Source: Galeopsis tetrahit (lineage: Eukaryota > Streptophyta > Magnoliopsida > Lamiales > Lamiaceae). Taken from it: DNA of 64,000 nucleotides. Positions 1 through 10,196 of this stretch are shown here, piece after piece. How positions within the stretch are numbered: position 1 is the stretch's first letter; every line of letters starts with the position of its first letter. The DNA is taken from NCBI GenBank assembly GCA_963675135.1, contig OY776129.1:54262141-54326140 (forward strand). Reading direction: 5' to 3'. Below the pieces are notes generated by a model. That model was not told where the DNA came from, did no database searches, and saw only the letters and a list, made by a program, of their open reading frames with translations. Both the position numbers and the translations under genes were made by a program.

Positions 1-392
1 GTGTCAATCTGATAGCTTGAAAATTAGCATTATGATTGTCTCTTAGCCTTTTTTGATCCTTCTTGACCTCCTTTGAAATGTTTTCCATACTGACTTTGGC
101 TTTGTGAACTTCATTAGAGATGGTTTGAAGACCAGATTCTACTCCTTCAATTCTTGCTTCCAATGTGGGTAGCACCACATCTTCAGAGCCAGTCAGTCTC
201 ATTTCAACAGAAGCTAGAGTTCTTCCATGCTCATCTAATGCTCCAGAAGTTTCTTCATGGGCTGTTTGAACTTGTTGAGCCAAGGAATCCAACTTCTCTG
301 ATTGCATCCCAAGCAAGGCTTGTGCTGATCCAGTGTCAACTTGAATGGGAGCATCTGTCAAGAGATCTTCTGCAAATATTTGATCAAAGCCT
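1..392 (-). pseudogene. Third-ORF remnant of Sirevirus A
   Basis: This stretch matches the coiled-coil part of the third ORF in elements B (22600-22990) and D (about 52985-53395), in the same orientation relative to its element. It is broken and is joined at about 388-398 directly to the beginning of reverse transcriptase, with only a base or two of possible microhomology. No function can remain in this fragment. The rest of the ORF lies off the left edge or was lost in the deletion. Confidence 0.8.
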
Positions 393-2381
393 ATCCTTTG
401 TTCCAATAACATCTTGATGTGAAGGCCTATCCACCAGCTCCCATACTTCATTTCTGGTGAATTGGTTCAGTTCTTCCTGCATGGCTGTAATCCAATTGGC
501 ATCTTGAAGTGCTTCCTCAATATCACTTGGTTCTTGCTCTGACAAGAAACAACAGAAAAGAGCACTCTCACCATGGAATCTTCTTGTTTTGACTCCAATA
601 CTTGGGTCACCAAGTATTAGATCAGTAGGATGGTCTGACAACCAGGTCCTTCTTTTTCTGATCTCTTCAGTAGAGTTGTCCTCTACTGAAGTTGAGTCAA
701 TTTGATTATAGAACTCAGGATAATTGAATGCAGGATCTAATTCAGGATCATAATCAGGGGTGTTGTCCTCAATGTCAGGGACATTGGTATTTTCAACATT
801 TTGAGTTCCCCCTTGATTATTTGACCCATTAACTACCTCAGCAGGTACTGCTTCTTCATTGGTAGTTGTTACCTGGATGTGAACTGGGATTGGATCATTC
901 AGTTCACCATTTCTTTCAGTGGGATTTGCCTCAGGAAGGTTGCCTTCAGGATGGTTGTCCAACATAGAGTTTTCAGGTAGATTGGCTTGGACAACATCTA
1001 TGAATTCAGTGACTTTGTCTTTTAGGCTTAGTCTGGTTGTTCTTTGTGTGATTTCTTCTGATTCCAAGTTCTCATTCCTGAACTCATGAGTAGATTCATC
1101 AAACACAACATGAGGTGTTTCTTCCACAATAAGAGTTTTCTTGTTGTAGACCCTGAAGGCTTTACTGATTTGGGAGTATCCAAGAAACACTCCTTCATCA
1201 GCTTTGCTATCAAAGGCTTTCAACTGATCTTTCCCATTATTGTGAATGAAACACTTGCAACCAAAAATGTGAAAGTAAGACACTTTAGGCATTCTTCCTT
1301 TCCAGAGTTCATAGGGGGTTTTGCCTTGCCCCTTAATAATCAAACATCTATTTTGAGTATGGCATGCAGTGTTTATAGCTTCAGCCCAAAACCTCTTAGG
1401 TAATTTTGAATCAGCAATTAGAGTTCTAGCAGCTTCTTTTAAAGTTCTATTTCTTCTTTCTGCAACTCCATTCTGTTGGGGAGTTCTAGCTGCTGAGGTT
1501 TCATGAGCTATTCCATTAGATGTACAATACTCATTGATGTATGAGTTAATGAACTCTGTGCCTTTATCAGATCTTATCTTGATAATGTTAAGGCTTTTCT
1601 CATTTGACAATCTCTTAAGAAGTTCAGGCAGTTTGACTTGAGTTTCCTTCTTATTAAGGAGAAATACTACCCATGTGAACCTAGAGAAGTCATCTACTAC
1701 AACCAATGTGTATTTTCTACCATTTATGCTTGCAGGGGTAATTGGTCCAAAAAGGTCCATATGTAACAGTTCAAGTACCCTTTCAGTAGAGATGACTGGT
1801 TTTCCCTTAAATGAGGCTTTGATCTGTTTTCCTTCTTGGCATGGTTTGCAAACATGCTCTTTAATGAAAACCTCATTAGGTAGTCATTTGACTAATGCAT
1901 TTCTAGCAATTTTGTTCATTGTTTTAAAGTTCAGGTGGTTTAATCTTTTATGCCATATCCAACTTTGTTCACTAGAACTCTTAGCAATGAAGCATGCAGC
2001 ATTAGTAGACTTGTCCCAGTCTGCAAAATACACATTTCCTTTCCTAGTTCCAGTCAATAGAATTTGTTGAGTCTTATCTTTAATCAAGCATTTATCACAG
2101 GAAAACTCAACATTGAAGTTTTTATCACAGAATTGACTTATACTTAGGAGATTATATTTGAGACCAGCTACATAAGATACATTGGTTACTTTGATGTTAC
2201 CAATCATCAAAGTACCATAACCTTTTGTTGATGCTTGTGAGCTGTCTCCAAATGTGACATTAGGGCCTTCTTTTTCAATGAAATCAGTGAGGAGTTCCTT
2301 GTTTCCAGTCATGTGCCTTGAACATCCACTGTCAAGGTACCATGCTGTCTTTTTGCTTATACTCCTCATCTTGTGGCCCAT
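393..2381 (-). pseudogene. pol: Sirevirus A pol (protease and integrase), broken
   Basis: The frame starts near 2381 with a copia protease core containing WYLDSGCSRHMTG (catalytic DSG). The GAG-pre-integrase region follows, with the HHCC zinc finger that begins at HKRLNHLNF. The integrase core shows DLFGPITP and VVVDDFSRF, with the acidic residue in NGVAERRN. A TGA stop at 1884-1886 interrupts the HHCC region. The downstream frame from 1760 to 384 is open but ends three residues after the first RT residues (VIGTK) because of the internal deletion. Reverse transcriptase and RNase H are missing, so this copy could move only with help in trans. gag lies immediately upstream in the same frame. 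Confidence 0.9.
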
Positions 2382-2393
2382 TGGTACCTACAA

Positions 2394-4862
2394 TTAGATG
2401 GGTTTAGGTACCCTTTGAGTTTTGGGTCCTGAGAGGTTAGCTGTACCTTTAGGAACCCAAACTTGCCTAATAACCTTGATTGATTCAAGGTGGCTAAGTT
2501 GTCTTCCTCTAGCATCTACATACACTGTCTTTCCCTTAAATGCCTTTGGGAAAGTGTGTGTGAATGTGTTAACTCTATAAGTTTCAGGAGAGTTGTCAAA
2601 TCTCCTGAACTTTTGAGTTCTTTGTGCTACTTGAGGGAATCTTTGAGGAAAGGCTTTCTTTTGACCATTACCCTTTGGCATGAAGGGTTTTGGTTGTCTC
2701 ATTTTATTTTGCCTTTGAGGAAAGTTATCCTTGGGTCTATTCAGCTGAGGCTTTCTCAGAAGAGTTGGCCTAGGCTGATTATACTTTGGATAACTCCTCT
2801 GAACATTGTTCAGTAGAGTTGCCCTTCCATTGGGTCTACTCTGCTGACCAACATTCCTCTTATGTTCAGGAGCTTTGGCCATTTCCTTAGGTTTTGGCCT
2901 ATTCTCCTGAATCACTTGAGTAGACAGATTATCCATTTTGCCCTTTCCTTTGTTCAGTGGCTGAATCACTTCATTTTCAGTTTGTGCCACTGATTTAACA
3001 AAGATTCTCTTAGTGTTACTTACAGAAGCAACACTAAGACAAGGTGAAGATTCAAATGGATCAAAACCTAATCCACTTCTTTGAGCCATAGGTCTTTGAT
3101 AACTCTGAATTTCCTCTATTGCTCTAGAGGATTTCTTCAGAGCAGACATCTTTAATTTTAGGCTCTCTTCACTTGATTTAAGAATATCATATTCATGTGA
3201 GAGGTTTTCAAGTTTGGCATTGAGAATTTTAAGTTCAAAATCTTTTCTCTTCTGAGAGAGAAGTTGATCATCAATCTCCTTTTGTTGGTCAACTATCCTG
3301 AGATTTGCTTCCTCAAGCTCTCTCAAGACTTGTTGATACAACTCAGTAGACTTGACATCAACAACTACCTCAGAGTTTTTGGCAAGTTCAATGGCCAATC
3401 TTTCATTTTCTCTCACACAGTTATCATGAAATTCTTGTAACAAAGTGAGGTCTTCCATCAACTTTCCAAGGGAAAGCTTCAAGTTGACCTCACTATTGTT
3501 CTGTGAGATGAATGATGGTGAACTAGAAGTAGAGGATACCTCATCATCCTCAAGAGCCATGTTGCAGACATCATCATCATCATCACTGTTGGAGAACAGT
3601 CCATCAGAGGAGTTGAGGCTTTCAGTACTATCAGATTCTTCACCAGCCATCATGGCCTTTCTGTTGGTGAACTTCCTGTCTCTTTTGGCCTGCCTCTCTC
3701 TTCTCTCCTTAGAGCTTAATTCAGGGCAATCATACTGGAAGTGCCCTTTCTTTTTACAGTTATAGCACAGATCTTCATCATCTTCTTTCTTTGATTCTTC
3801 TCTTCTTTTTGATGATGAAGGTTCAGCTCTACTGGACCTTCTCCTATCAGAGTACTTGTCCTCTGATCTTTTCTCTTCAGGCTTTTTGACTTCAGCCTGT
3901 GCTTCAGGAGAGTTGTATCTCCTGAATTTGTTGTCCTGGTAGAATTTCTTGTATCTACCAAACCTTGAGTTTAACTTTTCAAACCTTCTAGCCATCAAGG
4001 CTAGTTCTTCCTTCATTTCAGTCTTTGAGACTGACTTTGATGATCTTGGAGTGGACTGCATCTCTGGTTCAGCAGTCTTGGCTTTGAATGCCACTCCCTT
4101 AGTAGGATTTGAAGGTTCCTCAATAGGCTTTCTTCTATTGAGGTCGAACTCATAAGCTTTGAGTTCAGAGAAGATTTGTTGCATGGGCATGGTGGAAAGA
4201 TCTTTGGTGTTTTGCATCATTACAGCATAGACATCCCACTTTTGAGTGAGACTTCTCAAGATCTTCAACCCCACTTCTCTCTTGGTGTAAACCTTGCCCA
4301 GTGAGTTGATTTCATTCATCACATCAGTGAATCTACCAGCAAACTTATCAATGGATTCCTCAGACTCCATTGCAAACTGTTCAAATTTCTGCACAGCAAC
4401 TTGGAGCTTGTTTTCCTTGATCTTTTCAGTACCCTCACACATTTCAACAAGAGTATCCCAAATTTCTTTGGCTGTTGTGCAGTGGTAGACTCTACCCATA
4501 ATTGCATCTGGAATTGTTTGGTAGAGGGTGTTCATTGCTAGATAGTTCAGATTATCTTTCCTCTTTTCATCAGTAGTGAAGTCATCTTCATCTTTGGGTA
4601 GTACATCTCTTGTATCTGCCCTTTGAGCCTCTGTGACTCTGGGATTGACAAAGGTGAACACAAAAGGACCTCTTGTGATCACTCTCAACATATCAGTATG
4701 AAGAGATGCAAGATGAGCCCTCATTCTGATTTTCCAGAAATCATAGTTATCAATTGAGAACATGGGCAGTTTGTGATGTGAAATGTGGTTGACTGGATTT
4801 GTGGCCATGTTGTCCAATCCTTGGATAGTAGGAGGTGGAACAACATCATTGTTGTTGGCCAT
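2394..4862 (-). CDS. gag: Sirevirus A gag, 822 aa, open
   Basis: Capsid/nucleocapsid polyprotein that would form the cytoplasmic virus-like particle. Residues about 30-250 form a copia gag (UBN2-type) region, recognisable from YDFWKIRMRAHL and the IWDTLVEMCEGTEKIKENKL stretch. A single CCHC zinc knuckle (CYNCKKKGHFQYDC) sits near residue 365. An acidic Ser/Asp run follows, then a predicted coiled coil (about 450-560) and a long basic tail rich in R, K, P, Q and N. About 820 residues is long for copia gag and typical of Sireviruses. The start is the first ATG after the leader and is conserved in element B (MANNN). The frame ends in TAA and continues in frame into pol after a second stop (TAA TTG TAG), so pol would need readthrough or splicing. 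Confidence 0.92.
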   Translation of the reverse strand: MANNNDVVPPPTIQGLDNMATNPVNHISHHKLPMFSIDNYDFWKIRMRAHLASLHTDMLRVITRGPFVFTFVNPRVTEAQRADTRDVLPKDEDDFTTDEKRKDNLNYLAMNTLYQTIPDAIMGRVYHCTTAKEIWDTLVEMCEGTEKIKENKLQVAVQKFEQFAMESEESIDKFAGRFTDVMNEINSLGKVYTKREVGLKILRSLTQKWDVYAVMMQNTKDLSTMPMQQIFSELKAYEFDLNRRKPIEEPSNPTKGVAFKAKTAEPEMQSTPRSSKSVSKTEMKEELALMARRFEKLNSRFGRYKKFYQDNKFRRYNSPEAQAEVKKPEEKRSEDKYSDRRRSSRAEPSSSKRREESKKEDDEDLCYNCKKKGHFQYDCPELSSKERRERQAKRDRKFTNRKAMMAGEESDSTESLNSSDGLFSNSDDDDDVCNMALEDDEVSSTSSSPSFISQNNSEVNLKLSLGKLMEDLTLLQEFHDNCVRENERLAIELAKNSEVVVDVKSTELYQQVLRELEEANLRIVDQQKEIDDQLLSQKRKDFELKILNAKLENLSHEYDILKSSEESLKLKMSALKKSSRAIEEIQSYQRPMAQRSGLGFDPFESSPCLSVASVSNTKRIFVKSVAQTENEVIQPLNKGKGKMDNLSTQVIQENRPKPKEMAKAPEHKRNVGQQSRPNGRATLLNNVQRSYPKYNQPRPTLLRKPQLNRPKDNFPQRQNKMRQPKPFMPKGNGQKKAFPQRFPQVAQRTQKFRRFDNSPETYRVNTFTHTFPKAFKGKTVYVDARGRQLSHLESIKVIRQVWVPKGTANLSGPKTQRVPKPI

Positions 4863-4987
4863 AATTCAAGAACAAATAGTCAGTCAAAATACACTAAGGA
4901 TTTCAGAGAGATCAGTTCAGTGACCACAGCCAATATGTGAATTTAAAAACCAAGATGGCTTTTCAGAAGCAGTGGTCTTTGAACCCC

Positions 4988-5000
4988 TGCTCTGATACCA
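4988..5000 (-). other. Primer binding site of Sirevirus A
   Basis: On the element's sense (minus) strand this reads TGGTATCAGAGCA, two bases after the LTR end CCAACA. It is the usual copia PBS, complementary to the 3' end of initiator tRNA-Met. It is the only intact PBS of the A/B/D family in the window, because B and D have lost their 5' LTRs. Its complement is repeated near the 3' ends of B and D. Confidence 0.9.
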
Positions 5001-5026
5001 CTTGTTGGTCCTGAAAGGAGTAGATA

Positions 5027-5062
5027 ACAAGTGTATGGGGGGGGGGGGGGGAATACACTTGT
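5027..5062 (-). repeat. U5 hairpin with G15/C15 loop, LTR A
   Basis: ACAAGTGTAT (5027-5036) and its exact reverse complement ATACACTTGT (5053-5062) flank 15 consecutive G, which are C in the element's RNA. LTRs B and D have the same stem with 14 and 12 bases in the run. Confidence 0.85.
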
Positions 5063-5906
5063 ATGCAAATTCTTTTCAAACTTAATCAAACTAGAGCTCA
5101 GCAAGGTTGTCTTGGACAACTCTGCTGAAGAAGATTAACTCTTCTTAGATAATCAATCTACTAAGTACTATTGAGTACTTAGTTGAATAACTATCTAGGG
5201 GAGTTATATGTGCGGAATAGTGGTTGGCCCTTTTAGTTTAAACTCCTTTAATTTCTGAAATCACTTAGTCAATGGAACACAGTCCAGTTTTCAGGGAACT
5301 TGTCCAAATAGGTTTTTGCACAGTCTTTGAATGTTTATCCTTGAAAGATCAGTTTTGTGTGCCGTATTGATGTATTATAAGTACTTGAAATGTAAATCAA
5401 CACAAGAGTTTATAGTGGTTCAGAGACTCAAGCTCCTACATCCACTTTCCCTGATTTAACAGGATAATTCCTTCACTCTTGGAATTAACTTGTTTTATAG
5501 TGCCAAGGTGCACTTGATCAAGAACACCACTCTTGGTGAATTGATCCCTAGGATGTCTAGAGTCCTAGTACCCTCTTCTCAACTCAGAACTGAACTGTTC
5601 TTCTCTCAACAGTTAGCTCCTACCACTTCTACTACTACAACCTTCTCACTTTCACTCTTGAAAGATATGAGGATTGAAGTAAGGTTCCAACTAATGAGAT
5701 ATCCTTTACAATGGAGATCAGTGTATAAGGATAGGATATCTCTCTAAGCTTGTGTATGGATGTACAATGAAGTTCAGCTTAGATGAAGTGTTTGAAGACT
5801 AAGATAGTCTTTGAAAGCTTTGAAAGCACTCTAGCTTGTAAGAACTTGAGCTAGGTTGGATTGTGTTGAGATTAGTTGGATGCTTTCAAATGGTCTTCAC
5901 ACTTCT

Positions 5907-5916
5907 GTATTTATAG
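5907..5916 (-). promoter_or_regulatory. TATA box of LTR A
   Basis: CTATAAATAC on the minus strand, inside the LTR and about 900 bp before the U5 end. It is conserved at the equivalent place in LTR B (19845-19854) and LTR D (56270-56279). Confidence 0.6.
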
Positions 5917-6659
5917 ACAAATGAAGGATTTGCCCGTTGGAGAGGCAACCTCCAATGTCCATAAATGTCTTCTTTTAGTTCTTCAACTTTGAAGACAGGA
6001 TCTTGATAGTGACATGTCCTCATTTGGGAAATAAACGGCTGTAAGAAGCTTTGTCTTCATTCTGTAGCACTCTTCCCAACATCTGACTTTCAGATTCTCT
6101 TGTTAGGACTTGGACATCACTTCTGAAGGTTGTTCCAATGATGGGACAACATTCCTCATCATTTGGACAACACTCCTTATCACTATCAGCAGTCTTGCTT
6201 AACAACAAGATTGTCTTGCTCTTTCCCTTTTATTTTTCTTGAGGATGGCTCTTTCCCTTTTATTTCTCTTGAAGATGATCTTAGCTTGTTTCTTTGAAGG
6301 TCTTTAGGGTGTGGTTGTCTCTTTCTCTTCAGTGTAGTTGACCTCAGGCTTTCAGAGCACTTGATCTTGATTAATTGAGCTGAGACAACTCCTCTGGACA
6401 ACTCTCCTGATCAGCATATTTGTCTTTCAGCAGACTTGATCATAATTCCAGAGTTTGAGCCTTGAGGGGACTTGTTCAAAGCATGTGTTCCCCCTTAATT
6501 TGTGCATCTAATCATTTAAGAGCTGCCTAACATATTAGCTCCACATCTAGCTTATAATCTATATGTTCTAACATTTCTAGAACATACTTATCTTGATTTA
6601 GGCATGTCTCAGGGGGGTTTTGGTATTAGATCAAAACATATCTCATTTTATTCCCAACA

Positions 6660-8165
6660 TTCACCTTATCCTTTTAAAATTTTACTTCATTCCTTACAAA
6701 TTTCACTTCGTTTTACATTGTTTATAATTATTATTTTCATTTGAACTTTCATTTTTTAATCACTTTATTTTAATTTTTTATGAATATAATTTTTAGTTTA
6801 TAAGTGTTATGATAACCGTTGATAAGTATTATGATATATTATTAGTTAATATACAGTACTGTACATATTAGTTTATATTGGTACATGTTTTAATTTTTTC
6901 GAGTTTCGAGTTCACATACTTTATGGTAATAGTTCAAATATAGTATAGTATTAGTTCAGATATTGTATAGTATTAGTTCACATACTTTATGGTACTAGTT
7001 CAAATATAGTATAGTATAAATTCAAATATTGTATAGTATTAGTTCATATACTAAATACTCCGTAATATTTTTATACTCACATTAATCTCTAGTACTATAC
7101 AATATATTAACTAGTACTATACCATAGGCGTACTAATACTATATCGTATTTAAACTAATATTTATATTTAACAAAAAATACATAACTTAACACATTTATA
7201 ATTCCAGGCATACCATGCAAATTAATACATCAATATTAAAAAAATGATATTAACTAACTTGTAAGAAGAACAAAAGTGAGAATGAATCACACTGAACACA
7301 CAATTCAATTAATAGATACAATCACACTCAATAAACATATGATTGCATCAACATGACGATGACCCCAAAGAAAATAATAAAGTTGATGCAATGTTATGCT
7401 GGTTTCTTCCCAATTCTCAACTCATTTAAGTTTCTAAATATAAATTTTATTTTTCAATTAGATTATATTATTAATTAGTTTTAAAAAATAATCTACAACC
7501 TTAAAAAACTTGTAACAAACCAGATATCATTTTAGAAATAATTAAGACATAACAAAATAATCTTAGTTATTATAAATCAGATTAAAGCTAGAAAGTGAGC
7601 ATGTCATATTCATACATTTATACCCAAATTAGAAAAAAAATTGAATTTTTTTTGTTTAGTTTTTTTTTTTTCAATTTTTTTTGTATTTTTTTCCTAAATT
7701 TTGGTCATTTTTTGAAAAAAAAAAACTAAAAATTTTATTTCATAATTTTATTTTTGAGTTTCATATTTTTTTAATATTCGTTATGTTTTTATATTTATTT
7801 TTTAAAAGTTAAAAAAATAGAATAATATTTGACTTCGTGGTGATTCATTGGTGAATCGATAGTCGGTGTATAATTATAATTTTAATGAGTTGTATTTTAA
7901 TTTAATTGATAAAATGGTAATATAGTATTTTACATATATTTTTCTTTAAAAAATTTTGGGGGTGAAATTAATAAAAAAAAAAAGATAAATAACTAATAAC
8001 CCATGTAAAAATTTGGATTTAGTTACATGTATGTAACTTGTACACATAAGTGCCTAAAAGAAGAGAGTGCCTAAAAAAAAAGGAGTGTGGATTTATTAAA
8101 AAAAGAGGGTAAATAGCCAGTTACATACATGTAACTGGTACACATAAGCAATTGCCTTCACCATA
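6660..8165. other. AT-rich intergenic DNA, no gene seen
   Basis: No convincing coding frame or element boundary was found. It holds the 22-bp tandem array listed separately, long A/T runs, and a 10-bp inverted repeat, CCAGTTACAT/ATGTAACTGG, near 8119-8140. Confidence 0.6.
6908..7061. repeat. 22-bp tandem repeat, 7 units, with 66-bp higher-order period
   Basis: Units start at 6908, 6930, 6952, 6974, 6996, 7018 and 7040 and share the core AGTTCA followed by an AT-rich tail. Unit types cycle as three variants: 6908-6973 is nearly repeated by 6974-7039. This indicates that a trimer was duplicated after the monomers had diverged. Confidence 0.85.
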
Positions 8166-8397
8166 GGGCGTATTCAATTGAGATTCTATTGTTTTTTTTA
8201 AATAAAAAATTCAACGTAGGGCGTATTCAATTGAGATTCTATTGATTTTTTTAATTTTATTTTAAAAAGTCTGTGAATTTAGAAAATTCATAGACTTCAT
8301 GCAGTTTTTTTATTAATTTATATGAATTTTCATAAACATGACATAATTGTGTAATACATTTTTTTATTGATTTACATAGATTTTTATAGACACCGGA

Positions 8398-8990
8398 GCT
8401 GGAACTATTGATGCAAATGTATATGAAACACACTTGTATATGAAAAAAAGTTATCAAAATTGTTTAGAAAAAATACCAAACATATATTAGTTCAAAAAAA
8501 AAAAAAAACCACAATTATTATTCTCATCTTCATTTCCATCACCATTATACCCCGATCTCATTTCCGACATAGCATTAGCGTTTAGCAATACTCTTTCTTC
8601 ATACATCCGACATAGCATTAGCATTAGCATTTAACAATACTCTTTCTCCATGCATTAACTTCCGTTCTTTGTTGTAGTTGACTTTGTGAAAGCAATTCCA
8701 AAATTTTCTCTTTCATGCTGGAACTATTGATGCAAATGTATATAGAACACACTTGTATATGAAAAAAAGTTATCAAAATTGTTTTAAAAAAATACCAAAC
8801 ATATATTAGTTCAAAAAAAAAAAAAAAAACACAATTATTATTCTCATATTCATTTCCATCACCATTATACCTCGATCTCATTTCCGACATAGCATTAGCA
8901 TTTAACAATACTCTTTCTCCATGCATTAGCTTCCGTTCTTTGTTGTAGTTGACTTTGTGAAAGCAATTCCAAAATTTTCTCTTCCATGTC
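8398..8990. repeat. Tandem duplication of about 319 bp inside the Harbinger element
   Basis: The block beginning GCTGGAACTATTGATGC at 8398 recurs at 8717 with few changes, including its poly(A) tract. The first copy has an extra internal repeat of about 45 bp around CCGACATAGCATTAGC. The duplication lies downstream of the transposase on its coding strand. Confidence 0.85.
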
Positions 8991-9442
8991 TAGATGTGGT
9001 GAATCTTGACTTTCTTCATATTCGACTGCAAATTCATCAGAGAGCGACATTCTTTCCAAAGAAAGTTGTGTAATCCAGCACAAGCCAATATTAACTTTGC
9101 TTGTGTTTGAAATGGGAACAGAGGTGCAGTTTTAAAAATTGTAAATCGCGATTTGAAAATACCAAAAATTCTCTCAATCACATTTCTTAATTAATGATGC
9201 ACGACAAAGATTGAATAACTCACTTGCATTTCTGGGGTGACGATCTTGACCACCAAAATCTTTTAGATGATATCGAACACTGGAGCTAAAAATTGACGTC
9301 CATTAGCAAATCCACAATCCACGAGAAAATATTTACCTAAAATACAATTTATTTAATTAGTTAGCTTGTCACTATTTTAAAAATATAAAACACAATAAAA
9401 AATATGGTACCTTGAGGCACTTGAAGCCCATTTCTTCTTGAT

Positions 9443-9906
9443 TAGGGATGGCAATGGGACGGGTCTGGGACGAGTATGCCCTGTCCCAGGACCTGTCCCA
9501 CTAGAAAATTTCCATACTTAGACCCGTCCCGCTTAAAAACCCGCCAGGTTTTCCCGTATAATTTTTTTTATTTTTTAAAATTAATTTTAATGTATACAAT
9601 ATATTTATTTTGATATTACATAATTCAAATTAAATATATAATTCTTTAAAATAACATTTCATACTCATTTTATACTAAAAAAACTACATAAAAAATATTT
9701 TTTCAAACATATATACATTAATATACATATAAGTTTATATAAATAGAAACATATATATATATATATTAAATATTACTATATTTATATATTGCGGGTACGG
9801 GTAGGCGGGGCGGGTTTGGCAAAAATCACGACCCGTCCCATACCCGTCTCATGCGGGTCGGGTTCGATGCGGGTCCGAGTTTGGACCCGTCCCATTGCTA
9901 TCCCTA
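9443..9906. mobile_element. hAT-type MITE (464 bp) with 8-bp target duplication
   Basis: The ends are TAGGGATGGCAATGGGACGG and its inverse, CCCATTGCTATCCCTA. The element is flanked by a perfect 8-bp direct repeat, TTCTTGAT, at 9435-9442 and 9907-9914. An 8-bp duplication and a TAGGG terminus are hAT characteristics. It has no coding capacity: GC-rich ends rich in GACCCGTCCC surround an AT-rich centre. It inserted in the Harbinger transposase, so it is younger than that element. Confidence 0.9.
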
Positions 9907-10159
9907 TTCTTGATAGTGCATCATTTAAATGTTTTGAGTCATGTGCTGAACCTTCTCACCCACTAAGCATATACATTAACTGTAAATCAAAGTTGCAAGC
10001 TGCCAAAACATTTTGCGATTGAATACAATGACGATTACGATAATTGCTTACTTCTCGGCTTGTTACCGTTGCCGGGATATGAGTTCCATCTATAGCTTCG
10101 ATGCAATCCTAAAATAAAGTGAACATTTGATAAAAGAAAATCGTAACATTTGATATAGG

Positions 10160-10192
<33 letters not shown>
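10160..10192. repeat. (TA)n microsatellite
   Basis: About 16 TA units within the probable intron of the Harbinger transposase. Confidence 0.9.

Positions 10193-10196
<4 letters not shown>

Larger units (their letters stand above)
1..6659 (-). mobile_element. Sirevirus A (Ty1/copia), 5' part, internally deleted
   Basis: Reading leftwards on the minus strand there is a full LTR, a primer binding site, gag, then protease and integrase. The sequence then jumps at about 388-398 from the start of reverse transcriptase into the middle of the third ORF, and that remnant runs off the window edge. RT, RNase H and most of the third ORF are absent compared with element B. The long gag with a zinc knuckle, the tRNA-iMet PBS and the third ORF after pol fit the Sirevirus lineage. 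The 3' LTR and target duplication lie outside the window, so the insertion boundaries cannot be verified. gag and pol are close to those of element B, so A and B belong to one family. Confidence 0.9.
5003..6659 (-). repeat. 5' LTR of Sirevirus A (1657 bp)
   Basis: In element sense the LTR begins TGTTGGGAATAAAATG at 6659 and ends CAGGACCAACA at 5003, so its ends are the inverted repeats TGTTGG/CCAACA. It aligns along its length with LTR B (18952-20596). A TATA-like CTATAAATAC lies at 5907-5916. Near the U5 end there is a 10-bp inverted repeat around a run of 15 G (5027-5062). A 29-bp unit is repeated once at about 6219-6277. The right flank starts TTCAC, but the matching target duplicate is outside the window. 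Confidence 0.92.

Noticed and set aside
1086..1403. Open frames antisense to Sirevirus gag, pol and third ORFs (many in 1-56000)
   Set aside because: They mirror long coding frames on the other strand and lack starts in context, domains or conservation of their own.
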